Assembly: GCA_958510825.1 (NCBI GenBank)
Contig: OY294054.1
Span: forward strand, 9,402,319 to 9,466,318
DNA: 64,000 bases
Source: Brachypterus glaber
Lineage: Eukaryota > Arthropoda > Insecta > Coleoptera > Kateretidae
Direction: 5' to 3'
The notes under the pieces are model-generated. The model searched no databases. It was not told the origin of the DNA and saw only the letters and a program-made list of their open reading frames with translations. Positions 1-11,101 of the stretch are shown piece after piece; the stretch's first letter is position 1, and every line of letters starts with the position of its first letter. A program made the translations under genes and the position numbers.

Positions 1-20
1 CGTAATACTTGAACGTTCCC
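1..20. mobile_element. Right end of a PIF/Harbinger-like MITE, cut by the window edge
   Basis: The first 20 bases match, with one change, the right terminal inverted repeat of the complete element at 9546-9836. The rest of the element lies outside the window. Confidence 0.6.
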
Positions 21-1449
21 ATACACAATTTTTAATTTTTTTAATAAGGCGAGACTTTTCTAGGGGAAACTTATTAGTTTATATTTGTTTAACTTATTTA
101 TTATTAAAGAAGTATACATACATATTCTGGCCATTTTGGAAATATATACATATTCTGTATTTTTGAAATTTGTATTACCTACTGATATAAAATTGTTTTA
201 AAAGGTTTTAAAACGTAGGCCTGTGTTATTTATACTTCGTAGATAGCTGCAACTACTGTACAATTATGATAAAAGGAAAAAAATAAAGGATTTAACTTAT
301 TAGGGGTAGATGTTTTTCTTCTATATCTTAAAAGAACAGAAAAAATATTTGACAAGACTGTAAAAAAATATTTTCTGCAGTTCTGTTACCAGAATTTTTA
401 AGGAAATTGTAAAATTTTGCCGAAATCCATTCCGTAATGTTATAGTATATTAAAGTACTAGTTCGCTTGCGACGAGTTTTCTAAAGTACTGGTGCGCTAA
501 AAACGTGCTATGAAACGAGTGCTTTATACAATTTTTTCTATTTTGCTCTAAAATTTAAAAAAAAAACTTACATTTAAATTGATGACTGATTTAGGGATTT
601 TTGTTTCGGGTTGGCATTACAGTTTTTGCCATGTTTAAAATTCTAAGAACGAATATTTTCGATATATTTGATAGCCATCTCTTCTCTTTTTTACTGCAAG
701 TAACCAAGCCACAATTTCACACGGTAAAACATAAACTAAACACAAAATTTTGTAGAAAATTAAACTTTAAAGCGACGTTTACATTTGCACGGAAAACGTC
801 AAGCGATAGGCCTTTGTTACCAACCCAAAAGAAAAAAAAAAGACTAGACACCTCTTATGGGCCTATAAGAACCGCAAAATGCGTGTGATCATGAGCTTAT
901 AAGAGTCGCAAAATAGAAAAAAATAAAATTGTAATTTAAAAACCTAATTTTAGAATATTACGTCGAGACGTCATCGTTAATTTAAAGGGTTAATTTAAAG
1001 ATAGAGTTAAATTTCCTATACAGTAAAAAATTCACATGAATTTTATAATTTAATCTTAATATTACTCTCTAATTTTACTCTTATTTTTTTAAAATGTAGC
1101 ATTATCCAAAAAGGGTTAGTTACCCTCTGGAGCCTAAACGGCTATAAATTAGGACTGAAATTATTTTTTTTGTAAAAATTCGAAAAAAAAATGGTTGATG
1201 TATTGAAAAAAAATATTTATTGATTGAATAATTTTGTTGTAACTTGTTAGTATTCGGCACTAAACAGCAGTAATTTCAACAACATAAACATATTATAAAA
1301 CGCAAACTTATTGATGCCAGGGTCAAAACGTCATTAAAATTTTATAATAAAATATTTATTATAAAAATCTTAATAATAACTTATCGAAAAGCCTTCAAAT
1401 TTCTTAAAAAGGCGTTATAACGTTATCTATACGTATATATATATATTAT
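21..1449. other. AT-rich stretch without a recognised gene
   Basis: The sequence is AT-rich with homopolymer A and T runs. Bases 470-530 contain gtact..gtgc motifs loosely like the repeat at 6798-6915. The open frame at 601-888 starts at a non-ATG codon and has low-complexity composition, so it is not called. Short direct repeats of a tataag..cgcaaaat motif occur near 860-915. Confidence 0.5.
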
Positions 1450-2173
1450 ACAGAGCGGTCCAAAAGTCACCCCCCCCCTCTTAACTTTTGAACGAGTTTA
1501 GATATCGACTTCAAATTTAGAACTCTTAAATAAGACAACTTAAACTATCTTTAAGCATATATTTGATAATTTTAGTTCTTAAAATGTGGGCAGGGGGGCA
1601 TGGGGCGACATTTTTTTAAATGGAAAGGTGGATCGTGTTATACATCATTTTAAAGCTTATAAAATTCTCCATTTAACTGTATATTTTTTTATTTTTTTTT
1701 AAACATATTTTTTTGGGTTTAAAATAGCGTTGAAAATGGGTATTTTTGTCAAAATTTCTCTAAAAAATTCAAACAATTTTTAAAAAATGCCTAATTTCAT
1801 AATGAAAAAAAGTAAATTATACTTTTAAACTTATGTTAGTTGACATAAATAAAAATTAACAAAAAAAAACTTAAAAATTTATTTTTTTAGCACCTAAAAT
1901 TGAAAAATCAAAACCTTAAAAAACATGTTTAAAAAAATTAAAAATGTATGTTTATATAGAGAATTTTAAAGGATTTAAAATGATGTATCACACGACCCCC
2001 GTTTCCATTTAAAAAAAAATCCCCCCATGCCCCCCTGCCCACATTAACAGATAAAAGTATCAAATATATGCTTAAAGATAGTTTAAGTTGTCTTATTTAG
2101 GAGTTCTAAATTTGAAATCGATATCTCAACTCGTTCAAAAGTTAAGAGGGGGGGGGGTGACTTTTGGACCGCA

Positions 2174-2177
<4 letters not shown>
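1450..2177. mobile_element. Foldback MITE FB-A, copy 1
   Basis: The element begins acagagcggtccaaaagtca and ends with the inverted form of that sequence. The arms are inverted copies for about 300 bp each: gacaacttaaactatcttta recurs inverted, as does the motif around gcaggggggcatgggg. TA flanks both ends and the right flank is a (TA)n run, as expected for Tc1/mariner-type TA targeting. There is no transposase frame, so it is a non-autonomous element. A near-complete relative lies at 47455-48139, a relative with different ends at 41160-41870, and a decayed one at 18836-19473. Confidence 0.85.

Positions 2178-2219
<42 letters not shown>
2178..2219. repeat. (TA)n microsatellite
   Basis: A nearly pure TA dinucleotide run directly abuts the right end of FB-A copy 1. 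It may have grown from the TA target site. Confidence 0.95.
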
Positions 2220-2227
<8 letters not shown>

Positions 2228-2249
2228 ATAAATAAAAATAAATATAAAT

Positions 2250-2520
2250 AAGCGGCTTTGTCCTGACTGACTGAGAATCAACGCCCAGCCTAAACCCCTT
2301 GACCTAGAAACTTGAAATTTGGATAGTTTGTTCCTTTTATGATGTAAGCACCCACTAAGAATTTCAACCCTTAAGGGGTGAAACGGGGGTTAAAAGGTTT
2401 TTTTTAAGTGTGCGTATCTCAGAGACCTCATAATCTAGAATCTTCATTTAGATCTAAGAAAAGTCGATATCTTAAGCCGTTTAAAAGTTAAAGGGAGGCG
2501 GATCTTTGACATGCTTGTAT
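2250..2520 (+). mobile_element. Degenerate GTCY/CTGA-type element
   Basis: A short (CTGA)n run at 2263-2273 is followed about 35 bp later by gaaacttgaaatttggatag. This is the same microsatellite-then-core order as the GTCY elements near 25.0, 50.0 and 62.3 kb. The later part contains a gggtgaaacgggggttaaaa stretch like that in those elements. The boundaries are not clear. Confidence 0.5.
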
Positions 2521-2529
2521 AAATTACTA

Positions 2530-2720
2530 CAAAAAATAACTGTAACATTTGGTATAGTGTATCACAGTTATAGTAAGATATATTGTTAGTTGTGGTATAG
2601 ATCTAGTTTAAAGTGTGTTATTTAATAAAATAACAATAATACAAAATTTTTAATTAGTTATAACAAAATCGAATTTGATAATTTTCTCAGTGTAACTATA
2701 ACTGTTATAGTTACTTAAAT
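2530..2720 (+). repeat. Diverged arm of foldback family FB-D
   Basis: The gatctagtttaaa motif and the surrounding order (acatttggtatag, tatcacag.tatag, tcagtgtaacta) match the left arm of the foldback at 28055-28810 in the same orientation. A shorter piece occurs at 47375-47450. Confidence 0.5.
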
Positions 2721-4310
2721 CTCCAAAACACACCTCGTAAAATTCAATTGCAATTACCACATAAAATAATAAAAAAGTTGTTTTCTCATTAAAATTCTGC
2801 TTTTGCCTTTATTCATGTCCAATCTGTGTTTCTTTGATATTGTAAACATTCTAGTCCAGTCAATAGAGCATCTAGGGGGGCATGCACAAATTAGGTAAGA
2901 CATTTTTAAGGATCCCCTATGTCTGATTTTATTTCAACATTTAAACATAACCTGAGTCAAGGTAGCAGGGGCGTCTATAGACTTTTGGCCGCTTCGGGCT
3001 TGAATCTGAACTTGAAAAAAAAAAAATAAAAAAAGTTTTAGATTTAATCCAGTCACCGAGATTTTACCGGGGGTTAAAGAAAAAAAAACAAAAATATTCA
3101 AGTATTTTATTTAGTTTTAGAAGAGCAACACAATAAATTAAAATTATAAAAAAGAACAGAACTAAAAATGAAAGAAAAAAATTTTCCTCCCTTTAAGATA
3201 TTGAAATACCATTAAAAAACATTAAATAATTTAAAATAGTGTTGTTCTGCTTTCAATAACTTTCCGTAAAATGTCCGTCACTGGAACTTTTTTTATTTTT
3301 ACAAACCTCACATGTGTGTTAGTGTTGCTTATAAAATCAGATCCATATCTTTAGTATTTATATAAAATGTATAAAATGTATGAAAATATAGCAAAAAAAT
3401 GCGAAAAAATCTTTTTTGAATTTAGAAGCCTATAAAAAACAATCAAATAAAGATATTTTAAATCTGCTTTTTTTTGGCTTAGAGCCAAACGGAAAACCAA
3501 TCTACCGCAAAAAAAAAATAATTAGAATTTATTTTTTTTTTACTACAGGCAAAAAAACCACTGTGCGCTATAAAAACGAGTTGATCGAGAAAAACAAAGC
3601 AAGGTTCCGAAAACAGCGTATCAAATGGGTCAAAATTTTGTCGGCAGTGTTTCTATTGACAATGATTATTAATAATAATTATTTCTATAATTATAGTTTT
3701 TATTATAATTTTGCATAGAGAACTTCTTCTAAGTGGTAGGGTTACGAAAAGTACAAAAATGTAGTCGAAAAGTCGCGACGTGACGTAACGATATCTCGAT
3801 TCTCGTAAACCCTAATGTAACATACCATTTAATTCTTTCTTCTAGCTAGCCTTTTCCATAAGATGCGCTTTTCCTCAATTCTGTTCAATAAGCTCTACCT
3901 ACTTACATTTAAAAGTTACCATAGCGTAAACTTACAGATACTTAAACAGTTTTACAAGTTTTTAGCAAAAAGACTTATCTGTCCACCGTTTTTCGAGTTT
4001 GAAAAGGAAAATTATTAAGGACTTCAAACTTCGTTTACAAATTAAATACAGCAGATAGAGCAAAAAAATCTGATTTAAGTAGGCATAAACGTGTACTTTA
4101 AAAATATTTTAAAAATACAGTGTAATTTAGTTGATTTAAATAAATGAACGTTTATTACATTATATTATAATTATAGTATATGTAAACCCAACAGGATGAA
4201 TTTTGTCCCCATAATTTTTTTATTTGAAGTGATTAACTTTGTTTCTTTGAAACCTGTAATTGGTTATTCCAGAAATAACACCTACTTATTTTTTCGACAT
4301 TCTAAAGTAT
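2721..4310. other. AT-rich stretch without a recognised gene
   Basis: A GC-richer phrase at about 2966-3000 (gcaggggcgtctatagactt) looks like a decayed interspersed repeat. The frame at 3416-3718 is lysine/asparagine-rich with a non-ATG start and is not supported as a gene. A small inverted pair, tagggttacga with tcgtaaaccct, spans about 3737-3813. A 30-bp phrase near 3861-3893 recurs near 57423-57455. Confidence 0.45.
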
Positions 4311-4895
4311 ACAGGGATATTCAGAAATAGGGTCATTAAATTTAAGGGGTGATTCTACATTGGAAGATATGAAAGAAAGTTTCTATAAACATATGTCTAA
4401 AAATGCGTCGTAAGGGAGCGAAGCCCCTTTGAAAGTCGCTAAAAAATCCTGTTTTTATTTAATAACTTAGAAACGCTTTGAGATATAGCAACAAGGTTTT
4501 GCAAGTGAACTAATCTTAATAAGGTCCATCTTCGTATGTTATTTTCATTTATATTTTATCCAGGGGTGTGCGAAACGGGGGTGCCTTAACAGTTTTTTAT
4601 CCCAAACTTTTTCAGTGTAAATTTTTGCAATTTTATTTTTGAAATATGATTCCTCAGGTCAAAATACATAAAAAAGTACTCTTGTCGTAATACTGTAGGA
4701 TTAACCGTTTTCGATAAAAATTAATTTAAAGGTGAAATTTCACGGTTCGATGACGAAAAATTAAATAGGTACTAATATGTTTAAAACCAACATTTCAATG
4801 CAGGGTTATTCTATATCAAAAACTAAGAAAAAAATACATGTAGGTCAAAAAAATGCCTTAAAATTAATGACCCTATTTCTGAATAGGTAACCCTG
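4311..4895. mobile_element. Foldback MITE FB-E, copy 1
   Basis: The left end acagggatattcagaaatag and the right end ctatttctgaataggtaacc are inverted. The inner flanks gggtcattaaatttaagg and ccttaaaattaatgaccc also pair. TA precedes the left end. The middle holds a ggggtgtgcgaaacgggggt module that recurs inverted at 25200-25260 and 46120-46170. Relatives with similar ends lie at 21384-21650 and 31913-32238. There is no coding frame. Confidence 0.75.
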
Positions 4896-5310
4896 GAAAA
4901 AAAATGAAACAAAAAATGTCACCACTATTCTAAAATTGATAGTTTCATAGTTATTTAAACAAAAGTATAAAATCTAAAATTACACATATTCAAAAAAAAA
5001 TCTTCTTGGAATTGGAAGATGGACCAAAACCAGGTTTATTTACATACAAAAACTTTAAACAACTCCATAACTACAAGCTTTAAAATAGTTGTTCTCAGGG
5101 CCGGCCTTTGCATTTCGGCGCCCTGAAGCAAGCCTTGGACTTTGCGCCCCTAGCAAAAAAAAAATTGAGCACTGAAAAAAAAAAGGTCCTCATTTCTGAA
5201 AAAACGCTCCTCGGCGGCGACCCTCTAGGCTTGATTTGGTGGTTCTATTTTACTTTTTTTTTAATTTTATTCTCTATTTGTCCGTACTAAAATACAAAGG
5301 GGCGCTTCAC
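4896..5310. other. Intergenic, with a GC-rich repeat remnant
   Basis: Bases 5098-5155 are a GC-rich phrase (cagggccggcctttgcattt onward) unlike the surrounding AT-rich DNA. I read it as a decayed interspersed repeat. Nothing else is recognised. Confidence 0.45.
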
Positions 5311-5990
5311 TTAAAATATTAAAACTGTCTCTGAAAAAAACGGAAATGACAAGTTTCCAAAAGTGTCATCAGGTAAATTATATTTTAACATCGTCTTGAT
5401 GAGGAGGGATGGAATAGGGAGGGGAGGGAGGTGTGGGAGGAGTGAGACTAGCTCCCTGATGCTGGGAATGCATCTGTCCTGAATTGGTGGGTACCATAAC
5501 TGGTTGAGGACTTTTTTGATCTTTTTGTGAGTGTAATGGATTTCGTGATCGTAATCTAGAAAGTTTGAGATGAGGGGGTTTGGGTGATCTAAATTATCTT
5601 GTATTAAAGACGTGCTGTAACGGATGATTTCCGTTTTTAGGAGGAGCATGTCGAGATCTCTGCGTATTTGGTTGTTCCTCATTAACTAGAACGCATCAAG
5701 GCATATTCTGAGTGCCTTGTTTTGGAATGCCTGAAGTTTGGCTGAGAGCTTTTTGTAAAGGGTGATTTTGTTCCAGGCTGGGGCTCCGTAGAGGAGTACC
5801 GCCTTTAGGGATTGGTTGTAAAGAAGAAGTTTGTTTTTGATAAATATGGGGGCTCTTTCTGCCTATTAGGGGGTAGAGTTTCGAGAGGCGGCAGTTTGCT
5901 ATTTGGAGGGTATTTTTGACGTGCTGATCTCACTTAAGGTTTTTGGATATGGTAATGCCAAGGTGTTTGGCATGGTTTGGCATTAATTCT
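5311..5990 (-). pseudogene. Jockey-type LINE ORF2, C-terminal fragment
   Basis: Read on the minus strand, this encodes the last part of a non-LTR retrotransposon ORF2. From 5' to 3' it has AKHLGITI followed by KNLK and DQHV (RT thumb region), then LLYNQSLKAVLLYGAPAWNK, LQAFQNKALRICLDA and MRNNQIRRDLDM. The reading frame is broken by frameshifts and by a stop just before MRNN. The remaining open frame, 5311-5682, is the C-terminal 123 codons. The fragment lacks the endonuclease and the catalytic RT motifs, so it is a 5'-truncated dead copy. A sister fragment in the opposite orientation lies at 55286-55945. This family differs from the intact LINE at 35.6-40.5 kb. The homology call rests on motif recognition only. 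Confidence 0.85.
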
Positions 5991-6100
5991 GTACATGACA
6001 CTCGTAACTTATACAAACTTCAATTAACTAATCCAGTACAACATAAGTTACGTTATCTAATTACACTGATAACGTACACTCATACTTACACTAATACCTT

Positions 6101-6328
6101 ACACTAAAAAAAAGATGTGCTTGGGGCAAAAAGGACCATTTTAATACGGAGCAATTTTTTCTGGTAGCAGCAAGAGGAATTGTGCTTACCAGATCCTTAA
6201 AATCTAGGTTTTGCTTCTGGTAACCACAAAAAGTTATGTTGTTGCCCTTTCGCAGCAACCAAACAAAAAAATAGTTGGACATTTAACTATTAATCTGATT
6301 GCCCCAACCAGATTCTTTTTTTAGTGTT
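6101..6328. mobile_element. MITE family M, copy 1
   Basis: The element starts acactaaaaaaaag and ends inverted with ttttttagtgt. The subterminal phrase ttggggca pairs with tgccccaa. It contains the signature phrases ctggtaaccacaa and gcagcaacca. Complete or nested relatives lie at 21660-21843 and 42575-43720. It has no coding capacity. The class is uncertain (hAT-like ends are possible) because I found no clear target-site duplication. Confidence 0.7.
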
Positions 6329-6797
6329 ATCGGAATTAGTACAACAAAAGGAAAATCGATTTTTTGGAGATGCGTTCGAGGTTGAGAAATTACCACGACA
6401 ATATGAAGTTTCAAAGAAGTACAGGCGTATCACTTTAAATAAAAAAGTTATGAGGGGGTCATTAAAAATTAAAAAAAAAACACTCTGTATTGACTGGGCT
6501 AACTCAATTTAGTGCAACGTGCTCGTTAACAACGTTTAAGTATTTTTTTATTAATGACTCATAAGATAATATCCTTTTTGTCTAAAATTACATAAATGGA
6601 CAGTTTCTTAAATATTGGAATTACTGGCTAAACGAGTCTAAATGACATCGTGTCGGAAGGAAATTGTTGTTTGCTGTGTCTTCCTGGGGCTTCGGTTTAC
6701 TTTGACTCACTAGCGCTACCCAAAAATTTTCGCAATGGATGTATTTATACACTGCAAAAAAATTCTATCAAGAAAAATTTAGCGTTAGTAATAAATG
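6329..6797. other. No recognised feature
   Basis: The sequence is AT-rich. Short open frames here carry no recognisable domain, and the frame crossing 6798 runs into an interspersed repeat. Confidence 0.4.
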
Positions 6798-6915
6798 GTA
6801 TATTACGCACCGAGTACGCGAACCTAGTTTTTAGTACACGAGAGTGCTTATTTTTTTACAAGGAGGAGCCGAGTAAAAACAAGTACTCGAAGTGCACTGA
6901 AATAGGTTTGCGTCG
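6798..6915 (+). repeat. Interspersed repeat R1, copy 1
   Basis: About 120 bp is shared with 14527-14655 in inverted orientation. Shared phrases include gcgaacctagttttt, gagtgcttatttttttacaa, aagtactcgaagtgcact and aataggtttgcgt. No terminal repeats are evident. It may be part of a larger element whose ends have decayed. Confidence 0.75.
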
Positions 6916-7840
6916 AGGCAGTGGGGCAAATTGAATTTCTAGATGGACAAAATTCTAAAAATTTCAGTATTAACTTAAAATAACCTGTTGATAACGTGAA
7001 AAATCGTTTAAAAAATCTAAAGCTTAAGGACAATTTTTAAGGGGTTAAAATTTGTAAATTTTAATAAAAAATCTAAACAGATTAAAACCAACTCTAAATA
7101 ACTTGCTGATAACGGAAAACATAATTTTGAATATCTAAAATTCTTTTGTAAGCAACAGTATTTTTTATGTGCACCTATAAAATCATGGGTTATAATTTTA
7201 TATTTTATATGTAATACTTTATAGCGGTTTTTATGTAAAACTAAAGTTCTCTTTTTTATGCTTATTTTTCAAAAATATTTGGTGGCTGGTAAATTACATT
7301 AAATAACAAGCCCTATTATTATCAGATTACATGCAAACATTTGTCTCTGTAGCGTAATCAATAGCTCAAAAAAAAAATCATATTTTTTCCCGTAAAATAA
7401 CTTCTTAGTTACCCCAGACACATTTACTTGATATAATCTTTCTCGGTGTAGGCATCTCAAAAAAATGTTTGCAATTTATTGCTGGAGCTTCATTTCGGAT
7501 AAAATACATATGGTAGATTTTTAAGGGTGTCAAAAGATTAGATTCAGTTTCCCAAAACAGATATTTATGAGGTTAATAAATCTACTGGCAAAGACAAATT
7601 AATGAATTTCTCCCGAATAGTTTATCATCATCTTCACATGTCCTTTTTTGCGAAAGTATTTCTCTTATAAAAGAAGATGAATAACAAATTTATGAATGGA
7701 TAATACATAAATTAAACAAAAATAAAAAAAATAAAATTAAAAGTTTTCAAAAACGATTTTTACTTTTTACGGCAAAACACACTTACAGATAAAAAGGCTT
7801 TACTATTTTGCGCATATTAAACAGACTCAAGTAACAAATT
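6916..7840. other. No recognised feature
   Basis: The stretch is AT-rich and appears non-repetitive at the level I could inspect. No credible reading frame was found. Confidence 0.4.
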
Positions 7841-8177
7841 GGGAGATATAGCCGACCGGGTTAGGGCATCTAATTTAAATACGGCTAGAGTGAGTTCGAT
7901 TCTAACTTGCGACGATTGTCTTTTTAGTTAATTAGTAATTAAAATTTGGCGAAGGCGACTGGTGAAACAGAGACACTCCGTATAAACTGGTTCGAAAGTA
8001 AGTTAAAGCCGGTGGTCCCCTCAACTACTGGCCCACACAAGTCCTAGACATTTAAACAGTATAGCACGATGACGGAATCGTCCGTTATGCGCATTGCACA
8101 TGAGGCTGCCGCAACGGAAATTTCCGTCAGTAAGCAGCGAACGTGTTAAACAAAAATTTAATAATAATATAATATTT
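7841..8177 (+). mobile_element. tRNA-derived SINE, copy 1
   Basis: The head carries a Pol III A-box-like sequence (tatagccgaccgggttaggg) and a B box (gagttcgattctaac). The body holds the family signature: gcgaaggcgac, aaactggttcgaaagt, gttaaagccggtggt, actggcccacacaagtcc. The tail phrase gttaaacaaaaattt appears only after about 75 bp of unrelated sequence following tagcacgatg. This copy therefore seems to carry an internal insertion near 8070-8140. Other copies lie at 14886, 16011 and 49135. Confidence 0.8.
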
Positions 8178-8937
8178 ATTGCAAAACCTACAATAAAAAA
8201 AGTACACGTAAACGTCTCAAGTACGTTTGTATGTGCATACAAGAAATACAAATACATCCTTACAGGAACTACTTATAAATAATAAAAATAAATACAATAT
8301 ATGCTTTAGACCACATCTAAGCCAGAAAAATTTAATATGTTTTTTTTTCTAGGACTGCTTTAGAATGTAAGCAAATACACACACTTTTCAAACACAGAAT
8401 GAATCCATTCTAGCTCTAGATACGGTATGAATATTCCGTATCAAGTGTTAGAATGATCAAATGTAGTGCCATCTCTTGTTTATAAAAGTAAAGAAAACTG
8501 TAGCAAAATTAGCAAAAACATGTATTTTTTACCATGAATTGAATAATTTAATGCAATTTAAAATTTTGAGTTAATATCACATAAAGGTTATTACTTTTTC
8601 CTAATATTTGACCAGTTTTTTATCAATTTAGTTCAAAAAATTAAAACTGCTCCATCTATTGTTAAATATTTAAAACTGATATCTGTCATAACAATCTGAC
8701 ATAACCTTCAATTTTTGCATTATAATTTTTAAATATGTGCTAAAATTAAATTAAATTCTTTTTTAAGTACTGATTTGATAAAATTATTAAATAACATTAA
8801 TTGCTTTATTTAAAAATATGTGTTTTGTTGCATTTACAATGTCGAGTCACAAAAAACATTGTTTTTAACCTTGTCCACAGTTTAAAGCCATACAGTGTTT
8901 CCTATTTGCAGTCGAAAAAAAAGTATAGTCTACAACA
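8178..8937. other. No recognised feature
   Basis: The stretch is AT-rich, with no gene, clear repeat or terminal repeat recognised. Confidence 0.4.
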
Positions 8938-9037
8938 CGTATGGAATAGTCATTTCGCGCTTCCGGGACCGTCATACTCGCCTGTCGGCTTGTATGACAA
9001 ACTTTCCGCTCGCGCGTAATATTGTCTATTCCATACT
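8938..9037. repeat. GC-rich palindromic island
   Basis: The outer arms gtatggaatag and ctattccatac are perfect inverted repeats about 80 bp apart. Nested inside are gtcatac/gtatgac and cgcgc/gcgcg. The core is much more GC-rich than its surroundings and has several CpG. It could be a tiny TIR element, a structured RNA or a decayed repeat. No homologue was seen in the window. Confidence 0.5.
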
Positions 9038-9545
9038 AGTTATAGAATATACTATTTTTTAACAAAAATTCAATGTAATGTAATTTAACACTAACTACCG
9101 GAGGTGAAGTTAGCATTTTTTATTAAGGTAGTTGAGCCAATTATTGCCATGTTCCTAATATTGCTACCCCCTCTTAAACTTGTAAGTTCGTTCTCTGTCA
9201 TAGATGGCACTTCCAGTATATCTGTTATATAGAAAAGATGCTTGTAAATACGATGTATCTGTATCCAGTTGGTAATGGCGTACACAAAAACCCAGTTCGT
9301 ATTTCGTGCTCTTTCACTATAAAAACTTGTGAAATTGTGCTGACTGTCGCAAACTGGGTAGCATCGATTATTGCAGGGCAATAACGTAATAAGATGGGCT
9401 AAAATATGCACTTTCGTCCATATTGTTTCACTCAATAAGGAAGCGAAAAGGTTTTTTTGAGATTGTTGTCTAAGTAGCTGTGTTCCTAATATTTCCGTGC
9501 GAAAATAAAATGACAAAAACCAAAAACAACAAGAAAAGAAAGTAA
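9038..9545. other. Unassigned stretch with a 160-codon open frame
   Basis: A minus-strand frame runs 9573-9091, but its N terminus is the terminal repeat of the neighbouring MITE and no domain is recognised. Base composition at 9090-9480 is less AT-biased than most of the window, so unique host DNA such as a non-coding transcript or exon cannot be excluded. Confidence 0.35.
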
Positions 9546-9836
9546 GGGAGCGTTCAAGTATTACGTAACGCAAAATTTGGCCAATTTTTTTTTTCCATCT
9601 CTAATTGTTTAGAGGATCTAGTTAACTGTTAACCACGCCGTGTGCAATAAAATTTGCAAGAAATCCGTCTCTTTAAGCCTACGTCATCGTTAAAAACGTG
9701 ATCCAATAAACATTTTTTAAGTTTATAATTTTTTAAGTGTTACGTAACATTTTTACTGACACCCACCCCCCCTCTGTAACGCGGCGTAACGTTTTTGAGA
9801 CCCCCCTAGCACGTTACGTAATACTTGAACGCTCCC
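9546..9836. mobile_element. PIF/Harbinger-like MITE, complete
   Basis: The element is 291 bp with perfect 25-bp terminal inverted repeats beginning gggagcgttcaagtattacg. The flanks on both sides read TAA, consistent with the 3-bp TWA target duplication of PIF/Harbinger transposons. It has no transposase. Another end lies at 1-20 and a degenerate left end at 21991-22011. The perfect TIRs suggest a fairly young insertion. Confidence 0.85.
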
Positions 9837-10439
9837 TAACCAAGAAATCAGAGAGTTCTGAATCTTGGTTCTGCTTTTTATTCGAAAAAAATCAACAGCC
9901 GATTTGAGATTGTAATCGATACATACCCAAGTGCGTGGGGCTTACCAAAAACGAAAAATTGGTATTTAAATGCCCAAATTGTACCTAAAAACAGATGAAA
10001 TTGTTATTGTGTCACAATAGTTTCTTATTAAATTGGTAATTTTTTGTAAGTTTGTTCTTTACTATTATTACCAGTACTCTGGAAATATTTGGGGCACGGG
10101 TTCCTAATATAGCATTCTTTTTTAAAAAGCAATAATATTTTTTTTTGAATCTCCTGCAGTGTGTTTATTTTTTAACCATTAGAATAAAGATATGTTTATT
10201 GTTAATGTAGTAAAGTTTCAAGTGCTTACAAATAAATTTGAATGCAGTAAAAAATTAAATATCTTAACATGACAATAATTGGCTTATCCACTTTATAAGA
10301 TATAGTTTCAGCGACGTTAAGAACCCCAATTTTGATAAAATATTGTTAACATTTAAAATTTTCCCTGGGGATGAAATTGGATTTTTTATTTTTAGATATT
10401 TCTGATAGACAAATTTCAAATTCATGTGAAAAAATATTT
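9837..10439. other. No recognised feature
   Basis: The stretch is AT-rich. No gene or clear repeat was recognised. Confidence 0.4.
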
Positions 10440-10592
10440 TTTTTTCATTTGCTCTCTTGCCCCATCCTAATGTCTATCAAAAACAATTCAACCAAGAACT
10501 GTTGGTAATAAACTTGTGTGCCAAATATAGAATCTCTAGTTTAAAGTTATCGTGCTTAAATTTTTTGCTGGACACACCGACTGACCGACCGA
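10440..10592 (-). mobile_element. Degenerate GTCY element, inverted
   Basis: Read on the minus strand, a tcggtcggtcagtcggt run is followed by cacgataactttaaactaga and then atatttggcacaca. This is the same order as the GTCY elements at 25.0 and 50.0 kb (microsatellite, gataact core, atttggtatgcag). It is strongly diverged. Confidence 0.55.
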
Positions 10593-11101
10593 TTTTTTTT
10601 TTTTGTTCCTAATCGATTTTTTGGAGATAAAAAGTCAAATAAAACGCAAAAATAAATGAGAAAGTAAAATAATGTCATGCCGTCACAAAAATAACGGTTT
10701 TTATTTGCTTTAATCTAAGTTACAAACTTAAAGGCTTTATCTCAAAGAATTTTCGAGTTACCCGGTCACAATTTTTTTCGACAGTTCGGCCGATCGAAAA
10801 TCAACCTTTTGGGAGTTTTTACATAAACTTAAACTTTATGTAGAATTTATTCCAGACTTTGTAAATGTTCTAAGCTAAAATTGTAAAATTTATTAACGTA
10901 ATTGATTTGAAAATTTTAGTTACGCCAGTGTTTTTTATTGTTTACATACACCGCCCCCAATTATCGAGGCATTATGCTCAATACCGAGATTTCCCCAACC
11001 TCAGCCGGTCACTCAAAATCTAGTCATAGATTCAAATTTTCTTTAAGGGGCTTTTCTATCTTTAAATTTTTAAAATATTTTTTTTTTAATATTTTTTTTG
11101 T
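10593..11101. other. No recognised feature
   Basis: AT-rich. A phrase with ttttcgagttacccggtcac near 10750 resembles the core of GTCY-type elements but is too decayed to assign. Confidence 0.35.

Noticed and set aside
3416..3718. 100-codon frame with a hydrophobic C terminus
   Set aside because: Non-ATG start, Lys/Asn/Phe-rich low complexity in AT-rich DNA, no support as a gene.
9091..9573. 160-codon minus-strand frame
   Set aside because: The start lies in a MITE terminal repeat and no domain is recognisable; kept only as an unassigned stretch.
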